The notes under the pieces are model-generated. The model was given only the letters and a program-made list of their open reading frames with translations. It was not told where the DNA came from and ran no database searches. The position numbers and the translations under genes were made by a program. Of a stretch of DNA of 64,000 nt, positions 27,304-36,387 are shown one piece after another; the first letter of the stretch is position 1; each line of letters begins with the position of its first letter. The DNA comes from CAUZJO01 sp963580245 (lineage in GTDB: Bacteria; Sumerlaeota; Sumerlaeia; MVZB01): positions 24,258 to 88,257 of the forward strand of contig CAUZJO010000003.1 of NCBI GenBank assembly GCA_963580245.1, in the 5' to 3' direction.

Positions 27304-28674
27304 ATGACGGTCGATACGCCGATCGCGAGCGGGAAACGCGATTGGCGGGCCCCGTGCGATCTTCAAGCGACCTGGTATGGGTCAACCTGCATGCGCCTGT
27401 CCCTCGAAGAGCACGAGTTGGTCGACGCCGGTAATCGGTCCGCGCGGGGCGCCGGCCCGATCGGCGATCACCGCTCATCCAACCTCGGGGATGGCCCAGA
27501 CCTATGGGAACCCTTTTTCTTCGCGCTGTGGCTTAACGCGGCGGTCCTGACCATGGTGGTCTACTATCCCTCCGCCGGCGACCTGCGGGGGGGCTTCGCC
27601 TCGGTCCTGCCGGTCGCCGGTTGGATCATGTTTTTGGGGATCATCGCGTGGGTGACCGAAGCCAATCGGTTTGCCCTGCAGGAGCTTACGGTCGGACTTT
27701 CGATCAAGGAACGGATCGTGCCGGGCGTGATCGTTCTGATCCTGTTTGTGTCGCCGGTATTCAGCGACTCTCACCACGTGCTGCGCGACGGTTTTTTGTG
27801 GGCCTTGCCGGCGGTGATGATCTGGGCCGTCTCGCCGACGCTCGTTCGCTTGTTTCTGTTCTGGACGCTCATGGGGACTTGGTTCAACTCGTTCGTCATC
27901 TGGGGGGCCGGGGGGCTGCTGCTCGTCCTGGCGTTCGGGGCGACATGGCTGCTGGCGCTCGGGGCCACGCATTTCGCGTTCACGGGTGATCCCCACGGCC
28001 TGACCGGCTGGTGGCCGCTGCGGCGACTGTTGCGCAACGTGGCGGTCTGCGCGGCCCCCGCCGTGGCGATGGGGGTGGGGACGTGGTGGCTTTGGCCTCG
28101 CAGCCTGGCCCGGCGGGGAGTGGGGGCGGACGCGATGGGCCCGCTCGGCAACCCCGACCAAACCGGGGGGGGCGGCGTGAATACCTTCGACTTGCTCGGT
28201 CTGATCTACCGTACCGTGTTCGTCGTTGCCATGGTGCTGATCGTGCTGGTGCTGATGATCACGATCCGGCGCGCCCTCAGGAAACGGGGCGCGCTCAAAA
28301 TCGAATCCGATGTGCTGCCGGGCCAGGTCGCCAAGCTGCAATACGCGGCCACCGAGCCTGCGCCGCCCAAACCGGTCCTGCCCGGCGTGCGCGGGCGGAT
28401 CGTGACGCTGTGGGGGCGGTGGGCCCAATCCATGCGGGAGGACGGACTGGGCCGCGGTGCCGGGGAGACGGCCCGCGAGTACGCCGAGCGCCTGGGCCGC
28501 CTCGAACCCGACGCCGAACCCCCGCCGGCCGTGACCGAACTCGTCGAAAGTGCCCACTACTCGCCCCGCGAACCCACCTCCGCCGACGTAGAGGCAATGC
28601 AGCAGTTCGTTCGGCGGGAACTGGACCGGCAAAAGGTTAGGCGCGAGAAACACGAAGCGAGCCGGCAGACCTAG
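27304..28674 (+). CDS. DUF4129-domain membrane protein
   Basis: 456 residues from ATG 27304 (MTVDTPIASG), preceded by a GAGAGG ribosome site at 27292-27297. Hydrophobic helices occur at about 80-105, 110-130, 145-160, 165-190, 200-230 and 310-335. The C-terminal ~100 residues, including ETAREYAERLG and ELVESAHYSPREPTS, match DUF4129, a domain found beside transglutaminase and MoxR/DUF58 genes that affect cell-envelope processes. No transglutaminase or MoxR gene is present nearby. Role unknown. Confidence 0.82.
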   Translation: MTVDTPIASGKRDWRAPCDLQATWYGSTCMRLSLEEHELVDAGNRSARGAGPIGDHRSSNLGDGPDLWEPFFFALWLNAAVLTMVVYYPSAGDLRGGFASVLPVAGWIMFLGIIAWVTEANRFALQELTVGLSIKERIVPGVIVLILFVSPVFSDSHHVLRDGFLWALPAVMIWAVSPTLVRLFLFWTLMGTWFNSFVIWGAGGLLLVLAFGATWLLALGATHFAFTGDPHGLTGWWPLRRLLRNVAVCAAPAVAMGVGTWWLWPRSLARRGVGADAMGPLGNPDQTGGGGVNTFDLLGLIYRTVFVVAMVLIVLVLMITIRRALRKRGALKIESDVLPGQVAKLQYAATEPAPPKPVLPGVRGRIVTLWGRWAQSMREDGLGRGAGETAREYAERLGRLEPDAEPPPAVTELVESAHYSPREPTSADVEAMQQFVRRELDRQKVRREKHEASRQT

Positions 28675-28728
28675 ATGAGGTACCACGTCGTTCGGCCCGT
28701 ATCCCACCACCGATCACCCCGACGAGAC

Positions 28729-29541
28729 TCATCGGCCTTCGCGGGCGTGAACCCATTCAGCCTCGGGTAACAGCAAACCGGCGTCAAGCGACCCCGGCGC
28801 CGAACCCAAGACTTCGCGCCAATCGGGCGTGGGGGGGCCTAGGTGGTCGGCGAGTCGGGGGGGGCGGGTCCGAGAGCGGACCGAGGGTTCGGCGCTGAAG
28901 AAGCAAACCCCGCGGTAAGTCAAGCGGTGAAGCGTGGAAGGGCCGTGGGCATCAAGGGCGGCCCAGTGGATCGGGGTTCCGTAGCCCTTGTGGGCGGCGA
29001 ATCCGTAAAGGGGGTATTCGCGGTCCAGGGCGACCATGATCCGGTCGCGGGCGACCTTGGCCAGGATCGAGGCGGCCGCGATGGTCCGGCTGCGCGCGTC
29101 GCCCTTGGTCAGCGGCTCGATGGGGCAGGGCGGGTCCGATAGCTTGAGGTAATCGGTCAGGAGCAGTTCGGGCGGTTGATCGAGCATTGCCAAGGCCCGG
29201 TAGGCGGCCAGGTGCGTGGCCTGCAGGACGTTGCGGCGGTCGACCTCGGCGGCCGAGGCCCAGCCCAGGCCCCAGGATGCGGCCTGATCGAGCACCCGTG
29301 GGACGAGCGCCTCGCGCTGGTCGGGGTCGAGTTGCTTGGAATCGTTCACCCCCGCCAGGCGCGCGCCTGGCGCGAGGACCACGCAGGCGGCCACAACGGG
29401 CCCGGCCAGTGCCCCGCGCCCCGCCTCGTCGAGCCCGCCCACCCGCCGGACGCCGAGCCGGCGGCGCCAGTCGTTGTCGAACCGCGCCAGTGCCTCGCAG
29501 GCATCGGGCGCGGTTGCGGTTCTTGTCTTCAGACGCCCCAC
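28729..29541 (-). CDS. rnhB: Ribonuclease HII
   Basis: Removes ribonucleotides from RNA/DNA hybrids. GLDEAGRGALAGPVVAA at about 37-52 gives the first two catalytic acids (Asp38, Glu39). DSKQLDPDQRE, a later LLLTDYLKL strand (third Asp), and TKGDARSRTIAAASILAKVARDR with the conserved Lys/Ser and following Asp are all RNase HII signatures. A C-terminal extension of ~50 residues is poorly conserved. It is convergent with the DUF4129 gene and divergent from prs. Confidence 0.94.
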   Translation of the reverse strand: MGRLKTRTATAPDACEALARFDNDWRRRLGVRRVGGLDEAGRGALAGPVVAACVVLAPGARLAGVNDSKQLDPDQREALVPRVLDQAASWGLGWASAAEVDRRNVLQATHLAAYRALAMLDQPPELLLTDYLKLSDPPCPIEPLTKGDARSRTIAAASILAKVARDRIMVALDREYPLYGFAAHKGYGTPIHWAALDAHGPSTLHRLTYRGVCFFSAEPSVRSRTRPPRLADHLGPPTPDWREVLGSAPGSLDAGLLLPEAEWVHAREGR

Positions 29542-29791
29542 TGGCGCGACCCCTTTCCGCGGCTCCGATGTTGAATCATGGGCAGGCCGAGTATCCAGCG
29601 ATTTTTAGGGGTTGGATACGCTTCGTTGTTTAAATTGGGTGGCTCCCCCGTCGAATCACAATCGACCCCCGCGCGGGGTCGAGCATGAGGACAGAATCGA
29701 TTTGCGCCCCCCGTCAATTCCCCTTTGATCTGCGTTAAGAAATCGTTTACCCTGGTCCATCCGGTCGATTTTTGGTAGGATGGAAGACCTC

Positions 29792-30889
29792 ATGTCACGG
29801 ATTCATCCAAGTTACTCCGGTCCGCTTGTGTTTGGGGGCCGCGCAGGGCGTCACCTCTCCCGGCGGGTCTGCGCTTACCTGAACATTCCCGAGGGCGAGC
29901 TGGAGGTCCAAACGTTCTCGGACGGGGAACTGGGCGTCAAGATCAACGAAAACGTGCGCGGCGCCGACTGTTACCTGATCCAGTCCACCTCCCCGCCAGT
30001 CAACGAGAACCTGATGGAGATGCTGCTGTTGGTCGACGCGATGCGCCGAGCCTCGGCCTCGCGCATCAACGTGATCATCCCCTATTTCGGCTACGCCCGC
30101 CAGGATCGCAAAGAGCAGGGCCGGGTGGCGCTGTCGGCCAAGCTGGTGGCCAACCTGATCACGACCTCCGGAGTGGACCGGGTCATCTGCCTGGACCTGC
30201 ATTCGGCCCAGATCCAGGGCTTTTTTGATATCGTCGTCGATCACCTGTACGGCGGACCGGTTCTCATCAAATACCTGTTGCACCAAGACTGGGCCAGCGA
30301 CGTTGTGGTCGTCTCGCCCGACGTGGGCAACGTGAAGATGTCGCGCGGCTACGCCCAGCGGCTCAACGCCACGCTGGCCATCATCGACAAACGCCGGCCT
30401 CGGCCCAATGTGTGCGAAACCATGCACATCATCGGCGACGTCAAAGGCCGGCCGTGCCTCATCGTTGACGACATGATTGATACGGCCGGGACGCTGTGCC
30501 AGGCGGCGCGCAAGCTCAAGGAGGAGGGGGCCACGGCGGTCTTCGCCTGCGCGACCCATGCCGTGCTCTCGGGCCCGGCGCGGCAGCGACTAAGCGAAGC
30601 GCCCATCGACCGGGTGATCGTCACCAATTCCATCGACCCGCGCAATGGTCAACGACTCGAGAAACTGGACTGCCTGGACGTCTCGCGGCTGATCGGCGAG
30701 GCGATCCACCGTGTCCATAACTACCTGTCGGTCTCCGAACTGTTCGAGAGCGGCTCGCTGGATCAGGTTCCCGAAGCCGAGGAACTCGACGAGGAACCGG
30801 AACCGGAGGAAAAGGCCGGGGGCGAAGAGGGCGAAGAGGGCCATGCGCCGCAACCCACTGGACGGCGGATGCCATTGAAAACGACATAA
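29792..30889 (+). CDS. prs: Ribose-phosphate pyrophosphokinase (PRPP synthase)
   Basis: Makes PRPP from ribose 5-phosphate and ATP for nucleotide, His and Trp synthesis. Visible: LVFGGRAGRHLSRRV, the GVKINENVRGADCYLIQS strand, YFGYARQDRK (ATP/flexible loop), LDLHSAQIQGFFD, VVSPDVGNVKMS and the PRPP-binding loop LIVDDMIDTAGTL. ATG 29792 is chosen because GGAAG lies five bases upstream; ATG 29780 has no spacing to its Shine-Dalgarno. After residue ~315 there is an acidic 45-residue tail (Glu-rich) not found in most bacterial Prs. purF, which uses PRPP, lies at 55696. Confidence 0.95.
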   Translation: MSRIHPSYSGPLVFGGRAGRHLSRRVCAYLNIPEGELEVQTFSDGELGVKINENVRGADCYLIQSTSPPVNENLMEMLLLVDAMRRASASRINVIIPYFGYARQDRKEQGRVALSAKLVANLITTSGVDRVICLDLHSAQIQGFFDIVVDHLYGGPVLIKYLLHQDWASDVVVVSPDVGNVKMSRGYAQRLNATLAIIDKRRPRPNVCETMHIIGDVKGRPCLIVDDMIDTAGTLCQAARKLKEEGATAVFACATHAVLSGPARQRLSEAPIDRVIVTNSIDPRNGQRLEKLDCLDVSRLIGEAIHRVHNYLSVSELFESGSLDQVPEAEELDEEPEPEEKAGGEEGEEGHAPQPTGRRMPLKTT

Positions 30890-30908
30890 GCGGGGTAGGG
30901 ACGCCGGG

Positions 30909-31661
30909 ATGAACCAAGAAGACGTCAGGCAATTTTGGGACGGCCTGCGGCGGGTCGTCGAAAGCTTCCGGAACGCCGAGTATTGGACCCATCGGCGCGA
31001 GGCGACCGAATTGCTCATGAAATCGGCCCGCCAGGCGATCTATCGCCTGCGCCAGGCCGCCGAAGACCCCGATCCCGACGTCAACCACTGGGGCCGTCAG
31101 CACTGCGCGCAAATCGAGAAGGACCTGAGCACCCCGCTCGCCGAGCTGGCCCCGCGCCTGGAGGCCGAGCTGGCCGAAACGGCGCCCCCGGCCGAATCCG
31201 CCGCCGCCGCCGACGAGACGGCCACCCAGCTCGCGCCCAGCGGGCCGCTGTCGCCCGGCGACCTTGTCGATTGGCTCGAAGAAAACCTGACCGGACCCAA
31301 CGGCTCATTCGAGCGGCGGGATACGGGTGCTTCGTTCGTGCTCGAGCTGTCCGACGGCCGGTGCCAGCGCATCTACCTGGACATGACCAAAACCAACAGC
31401 CGCGGCGAGCCGGTGGCGTTGTTCTACAGCATCTGCGGCCAGGCCGATCCCGACACTTTCCGCTGGGCGATGGAGGCAAATACCAGCCTCTCGCGCGGAG
31501 CGTTCGGCGTCATCCAGCACAAGGATCGCGACGTCCTGATCCTCCGCTTGCGCCGAAGCATCGCCGATATCCGCTACGAAACGATCCAACGCAACCTGCG
31601 CTACCTGGCCGGCAAAGCCGACTGGGCCGAAGCGCGCCTCAAAGAAGACGACGTCCACTGA
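30909..31661 (+). CDS. YbjN / type III chaperone-like protein
   Basis: 250 residues. The N-terminal ~80 residues are helical and charged, then an Ala/Glu-rich linker (about 80-110). Residues about 120-245 have the alpha-beta-beta-beta-alpha-beta-beta-alpha layout of the YbjN/CesT (SRPBCC-unrelated) superfamily: an amphipathic helix LVDWLEENL, strands ending LFYSICG, an N-terminal helix 'MEANTSLSRGAFGVIQ', a strand DVLILRLRR and a terminal helix LRYLAGKADWAEARL ('AD.w...l' is typical). Such proteins are chaperones or regulators. It lies 20 bases after prs and 17 bases before the TlpA-like gene, in one apparent operon. Confidence 0.72.
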   Translation: MNQEDVRQFWDGLRRVVESFRNAEYWTHRREATELLMKSARQAIYRLRQAAEDPDPDVNHWGRQHCAQIEKDLSTPLAELAPRLEAELAETAPPAESAAAADETATQLAPSGPLSPGDLVDWLEENLTGPNGSFERRDTGASFVLELSDGRCQRIYLDMTKTNSRGEPVALFYSICGQADPDTFRWAMEANTSLSRGAFGVIQHKDRDVLILRLRRSIADIRYETIQRNLRYLAGKADWAEARLKEDDVH

Positions 31662-31678
31662 ATCAGAGAAACCCCACG

Positions 31679-33022
31679 ATGATTGACACCATCCCGCGCC
31701 TTGCCGCCCTGGGATCATTCTTCTTACTTGTCGCCGTGTCGGTCCCCGCCGAAGAAGCTGATCCCCAGGCGATCTTGGACGCAACCCTTGAGAATTATCG
31801 GACGATCAAAACGCTGACGGCACGGGGCAAGGCCCAGACCTCGATGAAGGTGAATGACCAGGACGTCAACAGCGTGACCGAGTTCTCGCTCAAGATCGGC
31901 CGGCCGAACCGGTACTTGATCGAATGGGAAAGCCAGATGCCGGGGCTTCCCGACATGCCTAACAATTTCGGGGCCGTTTGGAACGCGGGCGAGGGCCCGT
32001 ATCATTACCTCAACTTCATGGGAACAACCAACAAAGCGGAATCCGATTCAATGGCGTTGGCGGCGGTCGCTGGAGTCTGTGGTGGAGTGTCGACTACCCT
32101 TCCCCCCATCATGTTCGACCTTATTGACATCGGCGGGAACCTCCTCGTTCAACTCAAGGAGCCGAAGCTCGCCGGGGAGGAAGAAATCGGCGGCGAATCT
32201 TGTCATGTCATCAAGGCCGGGCACGAGTTATTCACCGAACCTTATACCTTATGGATCTCCAAGGATCGGCATCTGCTGCGCAAGATTTCCCACGGACTGG
32301 CGATGGTCGCCGGGCGGAATCCCTTCGATCAAGAGATATCGGACGAAGAGATCATCGCGACGATGAAATCATTGGGACAGGATCCCACCGAGGACGCAGT
32401 CAAGCAGATGCGCCGGATCATGGAGGAACAACGAGACCAGATGAAGGCGGTTACGAAGGACCTGCAGGGAGAAATGACCGAGTTCTACGAGGAGGTCGAC
32501 ATCGGTTCCGAACTGACCGCCGCCGATTTTGAATACGAGGTCCCCGCGGCGGTTGAGTCGTCTCCCTACAACAACAAATTCAAGGCGGGCGACAGGGCGC
32601 CCAATTTCGAGGCCCCCCTGTTCGGCGGCGGCACGCTTAAGCTGTCGAGCTTGCGCGGCCAGGTTGTGTTTATCGATTTCTGGGCCACGTGGTGCGCGCC
32701 GTGCGTCGCCGAACTGCCCAACGTCGAGCGAATCTGGAAGACGTACAAGGACAAGGGGCTGGTGGTTATCGGCGTGAGCCTCGATTCAAGCGAGGACCGG
32801 CTCGCCAATTTCTTGGAGGACCACCCCGCCATGACCTGGCCACAGGTCTTCGAGGGCAAGAAAATCGGCGGCGCAGTCTCGGGACTGTATGGCATCGAGG
32901 CCATCCCCCATACGCTGTTGCTCGATGGCACGGGTCAGATCCGCCACGTCGGTCTACGCGGCGAGGACCTGGAGCGCTCGATCCGGCAGTTGACCGCCTC
33001 GGCCGGCGCGAAGAGCGATTGA
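31679..33022 (+). CDS. Secreted DUF2092/LolA-like plus TlpA-type thioredoxin protein
   Basis: 447 residues from ATG 31679. Signal peptide in residues 1-24 (LGSFFLLVAVSVPAEEA). Residues about 25-290 resemble a LolA/DUF2092 periplasmic lipoprotein-carrier fold (EILDATLENYRTIKTL-like opening, then beta strands). Residues about 305-440 are a thioredoxin domain of the AhpC/TlpA type: APNFEAPLFGG, then VVFIDFWATWCAPCVAELP with the WCAPC redox active site, and AIPHTLLLD with the cis-Pro. Predicted periplasmic disulfide oxidoreductase fused to a lipid-binding module. The frame is open far upstream, but that part is a shadow of the preceding gene. Confidence 0.88.
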   Translation: MIDTIPRLAALGSFFLLVAVSVPAEEADPQAILDATLENYRTIKTLTARGKAQTSMKVNDQDVNSVTEFSLKIGRPNRYLIEWESQMPGLPDMPNNFGAVWNAGEGPYHYLNFMGTTNKAESDSMALAAVAGVCGGVSTTLPPIMFDLIDIGGNLLVQLKEPKLAGEEEIGGESCHVIKAGHELFTEPYTLWISKDRHLLRKISHGLAMVAGRNPFDQEISDEEIIATMKSLGQDPTEDAVKQMRRIMEEQRDQMKAVTKDLQGEMTEFYEEVDIGSELTAADFEYEVPAAVESSPYNNKFKAGDRAPNFEAPLFGGGTLKLSSLRGQVVFIDFWATWCAPCVAELPNVERIWKTYKDKGLVVIGVSLDSSEDRLANFLEDHPAMTWPQVFEGKKIGGAVSGLYGIEAIPHTLLLDGTGQIRHVGLRGEDLERSIRQLTASAGAKSD

Positions 33023-33079
33023 ACGGCGTTCGGCGCCGGACGCTTGATCCTGGTTGTTGGGTGACGCATTCTCCGACAA

Positions 33080-33215
33080 GGGTGCCTTTAAAAATTCAGT
33101 CCTGGCAGGGACGATTGCTTTCAGCCCGCCACGCAAGTGGCGGGAAATCAATTCGACAACGAATTGGAGTCCCGTGGGGACGACTGCAAACCGGATTTTT
33201 TGAGGTTCCCACAAA
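33080..33215. repeat. Dispersed intergenic repeat, copy 1
   Basis: GGTGCCTTTAAAAATTCAGT at 33080-33099 and then CCTGGCAGGGACG match the start of the copy at 55625 (GGAACCTCTAAAAATTCAGC, then GAGGGACG) with few differences. The right edge CCGGATTTTTTGAGGTTCCC (33191-33210) is an imperfect inverted copy of that start. This outline fits a REP- or MITE-like palindromic element. It lies between the thioredoxin gene and the glutaminyl-cyclase gene. Confidence 0.55.
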
Positions 33216-33299
33216 TTGGCATGCGAGGGCATTAAGGGGCTGAACTTCCTAAAGACAAGCGGCAGGCCGGTCGGATGGAGAAAGCCGTCGGTTAGAATC

Positions 33300-34160
33300 A
33301 TGGTCGGCGTTGCCGCCGGGGTCGCCATCGTTGGCGGGGCCCTGGCACTGGTGTTCTTCATGCCGTCGCGGGTCGCCTTGACCGAGACCCAAGATGGCGG
33401 CGGTGCCACGGTGGTCCTCGATGATCTGGCCACCCTCGATTCATCGAAGGCGGTCCCGACCCTTGGCTATCGCATCCAAGCGGTCCACCCGCATGATCCC
33501 GAAGCCTACACCCAGGGGCTGCTCTATCATGATGGGCGGTTATACGAATCGACCGGGACCTTCGGGGGCTCTTCGCTGAGGGAGGTCGAGATCGAGACGG
33601 GGAAGGTGGTCCGGAAGCAGCCGCTTGAAGAGAAGTACTTCGCCGAAGGCATGGCCCTGTGGGGCGAGCGCCTGTTCCTGCTGACCTGGCGCAAGGGCGT
33701 CGCCTTTGTATTCACTCGTGATTCCTTCAAGTTCGTCGAAAAATTCAAGTATTCGGGCCAGGGCTGGGGTCTGACCCACGATGGTCGCCGCTTGATCATG
33801 AGCGACGGCACGGCCGTTCTCGGCTTGCGCGATCCGAAGACGTTCGCGAAGGTTGACAACCTCAAGGTGCGTGCCGCCGGCGGCCCGGTGGGGGTGCTGA
33901 ACGAACTCGAATACGTCCGCGGATACATCCTGGCCAATGTCTATCGGTCTGATCGGATTGCGGTGATTGACCCCGAGAGCGGCTCGGTCGCAGCCTGGAT
34001 CGACCTGACCGGCCTGCCCAGCCGCGAGTTCCGTTGGCAAAAGGTCGAAGTGCTCAACGGCATCGCCTGGGACCGGGAGCGCGACCGCCTGTTCGTCACC
34101 GGCAAGCTGTGGCCGCGCCTGTTCGAGATCGGATTGACGAACGAATCCGACCCCCCCTAG
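33300..34160 (+). CDS. Glutaminyl-peptide cyclotransferase (plant-type/bacterial QC)
   Basis: About 286 residues. One N-terminal TM or uncleaved signal helix (VGVAAGVAIVGGALALVFFM) is followed by a five-bladed propeller typical of Glu_cyclase_2: YRIQAVHPHDPEAYTQGLLY, then GRLYESTGTFGGSSL (conserved 'E..G..G.S.l'), YFAEGMALWGERLFLLTW, YSGQGWGLTHDGRRLIMSDGT, LNELEYVRGYILANVY, and NGIAWDRERDRLFVTGKLWP. The family turns N-terminal Gln of exported proteins into pyroglutamate. The frame opens at TTG 33216, but ATG 33300 starts next to the TM helix. Its TAG (34158-34160) overlaps the stop of the convergent gene in the palindrome CTAG. Confidence 0.88.
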   Translation: MVGVAAGVAIVGGALALVFFMPSRVALTETQDGGGATVVLDDLATLDSSKAVPTLGYRIQAVHPHDPEAYTQGLLYHDGRLYESTGTFGGSSLREVEIETGKVVRKQPLEEKYFAEGMALWGERLFLLTWRKGVAFVFTRDSFKFVEKFKYSGQGWGLTHDGRRLIMSDGTAVLGLRDPKTFAKVDNLKVRAAGGPVGVLNELEYVRGYILANVYRSDRIAVIDPESGSVAAWIDLTGLPSREFRWQKVEVLNGIAWDRERDRLFVTGKLWPRLFEIGLTNESDPP

Positions 34161-34635
34161 AAGCGAATGGTGAAGCTTACGGTCTGGACGCGGCGTCCGT
34201 CGACGTAGTGAATGCTCTGCTGATCGCGCGTCGGGATGTCGAAGTCGCGGATGACCCCGTCGCTCAGCACCTGATCGATGAAGACCCCCCCAAGTCCATT
34301 CGGTCGCTGCTCCAGCGAACGGTCACCAGCGCCCCAGGGGGCGCGTTCTGAACATCGACGAGTTCGACCCCCGCCTTTTGGGCCGACTCGCCGAGTCTGG
34401 CGACGATGGGATCAGATCCGGCCGTTGGGAGAGGCGGCGGCGCGGGGGCCGTGCGGCGGCTTTGTTGCTGGGTGCCCGGAAGCGGTGGGGGCGGAGGCGG
34501 GGCTCGGCGTTTTTGCGTCGCGGAGGCGGCCTCTTCCTCCTGGGGGGGCGGCTGGCACTGACGCTGGTCTTCCCGGGACGTCAGGAATATCAGAATTCCA
34601 ACGATGAGGGCGACGATCACCAGGAGTTTCTTCAT
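34157..34635 (-). CDS. Membrane-anchored proline-rich protein, frameshifted at a G7 run
   Basis: ATG 34635 begins MKKLLVIVALIVGILIFLTS, a signal anchor. A Pro-rich segment (RRAPPPPPPLPG) spans about residues 44-75. The C-terminal part is a small alpha/beta domain (DPIVARLGESAQKAGVELVDV). The visible frame ends at 34264. One extra G in the run of seven G (bases 34285-34291 on the plus strand as C7) restores a frame that reads VFIDQVLSDGVIRDFDIPTR to a TAG at 34157-34159, and this continuation looks coding. The full protein would be ~160 residues ending in VSFTIRF. Function unknown; possibly an envelope protein. Confidence 0.6.
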
Positions 34636-35278
34636 CTGCGTTCCCTCCGCCCGACGGCACGCTCGGGGTCGGCGCGGCCCGGCTGCCTCGCCCATGCCGG
34701 CGAAACTCGAGCCTGATCCCCCGATGCCCATGCCGACACTCCGTTTTGGGGCTCGACCTCATCCTAGCAATGCGATCGGGGCGGGATCAAAAAGAAAATC
34801 ATCGCCGCGGGAGCTGTTCGCTTCAATCCTGGACAAGATCGTCGAGTTACGTCTGTGCTCGGTACCGTGTAGAAGGAACGGTGCGCTGAAAAACTCAGCA
34901 ATTGCGCCCCCTCCCCAGTGGAGATATCTCTTGCAATCGGGGGAAGGCGGTGATTTAATGGGAAAGAAATCGGTATTTCGGCCCGCGAAGGCATCGCAGA
35001 CCCACCAAAAATAAAATTCCGGGGAAGAATCCCTTGCAGGGGACTCCCATATTGTGGAATGATCCTGCCGCATTGGTTGAATTGACCGGATTGATTAGCC
35101 AAATGGGAAAAGGCACCTGATGGGAGTCACCCTCAATGGGAGGGGAGCGGGGGCGAAAGGTTTGAGAGCCGCTGGCGGAAGGAGGTGACCGGACCAAAGA
35201 GAGTTGAGCCCTTCGGGACAAGCCATTTACGCCGAAGCATTTTTGCAAGTGGGCGAAGATTTTAAGGAGAATAAGATT
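34636..35278. other. Long intergenic region without a recognised gene
   Basis: 643 bases between a minus-strand gene and the secreted module protein at 35279. It is richer in A/T than its surroundings. No ORF has coding character, and I recognise no riboswitch or tRNA. The last part has an AAGGAG ribosome site at 35265-35270 for the next gene. A purine-rich stretch at 35140-35190 could fold, but I cannot assign it to a known RNA. Confidence 0.4.
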
Positions 35279-36139
35279 ATGCGACGCAGTTTTTTTTTCG
35301 ACTTTGTCATGGTTATTCTATGTTGGACAATGTTCACGGCGGTCCACGCACAGCCGGTCCCGCCCGGCGGCGGCGAGTTTATCATCATGGATGAGTTTAA
35401 CATCGAGTCCGGAGAACCACGGGGTATCGGCGATCCTTGGTGCGGCTCGGGTGCGTGCGACCCAAGAACACAAATCGAGTATTCCCGCGCCGACGCATCG
35501 GAGGAATGGGAGCATTGGCCCAAGGAAGCTAGCGGCTCGGCCGTTTACTATGACGGGACGGGGCAGATTCAAATGGAGATGAATGCCGCTCCGTGGCAAA
35601 GCTACATCGACGCGCGAAACGGGTCTAGGCAAGCACTCACGGCTGATCATTCCTACGCGGTCATGGCTTTCATAACCATGCCCGCGAGCGGCGGCATGGG
35701 TTTCGGCCTCTCCGAGCCGAGCGGCTCTTATTTCAGGGGCATAAAAATGATCGGCGGGAACATCTACTTTGCCAACAACGATGAGTCGGCCTGGGGCGAC
35801 ACCGGCGGCGATCTGCAGGCCGGAACCTATACGGTCGGCACGGAGATCGGCCTTATGTTCCTCATCGATACGAGCGGCAACGTGACCCTGTGGAGAAAAG
35901 ACGGGTCGGAAGATCGTGCGGTGACCAGCAACTGGATCGAATTCACCCCGGCCAGCGATCCCAATGGTGAATTGAACTACTCCCATGAAACAGAAGTCCT
36001 TTCCATCCACACGCTGTCGGCAGCGAGTGATTTGGAGGCGGACACGTGCGCCGTCGATTACCTTGCCTGGATTGAGGATCCGGGCATGCCTGGCGGCCCG
36101 CCAGTGAACGCCGCAAGAAACTGGGTGCTTTTTGACTAA
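35279..36139 (+). CDS. Secreted single-module protein (shared ~210-residue module)
   Basis: 286 residues from ATG 35279, with AAGGAG about 8 bases upstream. Residues 1-24 are a signal peptide (MRRSFFFDFVMVILCW then MFTAVHA). The mature part is one copy of the module found twice in the protein at 46082 and once inside the CotH kinase protein at 49071. Matching positions are MDEFN near the start, APWQSYIDARNGSRQAL, IKMIGGNIYFANND, GTEIGLMFLIDTSGNVTLW, WIEFTPASDPNGEL and CAVDYLAWIED near the end. The chain ends in VNAARNWVLFD. A LamG-like beta sandwich is likely but unproven. A hairpin terminator follows at 36202. Confidence 0.72.
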   Translation: MRRSFFFDFVMVILCWTMFTAVHAQPVPPGGGEFIIMDEFNIESGEPRGIGDPWCGSGACDPRTQIEYSRADASEEWEHWPKEASGSAVYYDGTGQIQMEMNAAPWQSYIDARNGSRQALTADHSYAVMAFITMPASGGMGFGLSEPSGSYFRGIKMIGGNIYFANNDESAWGDTGGDLQAGTYTVGTEIGLMFLIDTSGNVTLWRKDGSEDRAVTSNWIEFTPASDPNGELNYSHETEVLSIHTLSAASDLEADTCAVDYLAWIEDPGMPGGPPVNAARNWVLFD

Positions 36140-36201
36140 TCCGAGGACCTGAATTGTAGCTTGAGCAGACCTGCGTTCCAGCGAACGGATGACAACTTTC
36201 T

Positions 36202-36240
36202 CGCCCCGGCTGAGCATGATCCTCGCCGGGGCGTTTCTTT
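36202..36240 (+). terminator. Rho-independent terminator after the secreted module gene
   Basis: CGCCCCGGC at 36202-36210 pairs with GCCGGGGCG at 36225-36233 (nine base pairs, 14-base loop), followed by TTTCTTT at 36234-36240. It lies 63 bases after the stop of the 35279 gene. Confidence 0.75.
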
Positions 36241-36387
36241 GTCCGGCGAGGTCGGTATGCGCCGGTTGGCTGGGGTCCTCGGGGATCGGGTCGGGGATCG
36301 AAAAATCTTGCGCGAGCCGAGAATCATCATGACAATCTTCCAAGCTGGCCTGAACCTGAGCGCCTAGCTCAAAGGAATGAGACTCAT

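Noticed and set aside
27502..28710. 402-codon minus-strand open frame
   Set aside because: Opposite the DUF4129 gene and rich in His/Gln/Pro; antisense shadow.
36160..36240. Possible small gene after the 35279 product
   Set aside because: The region is a terminator hairpin with a T-tract; no start or RBS.
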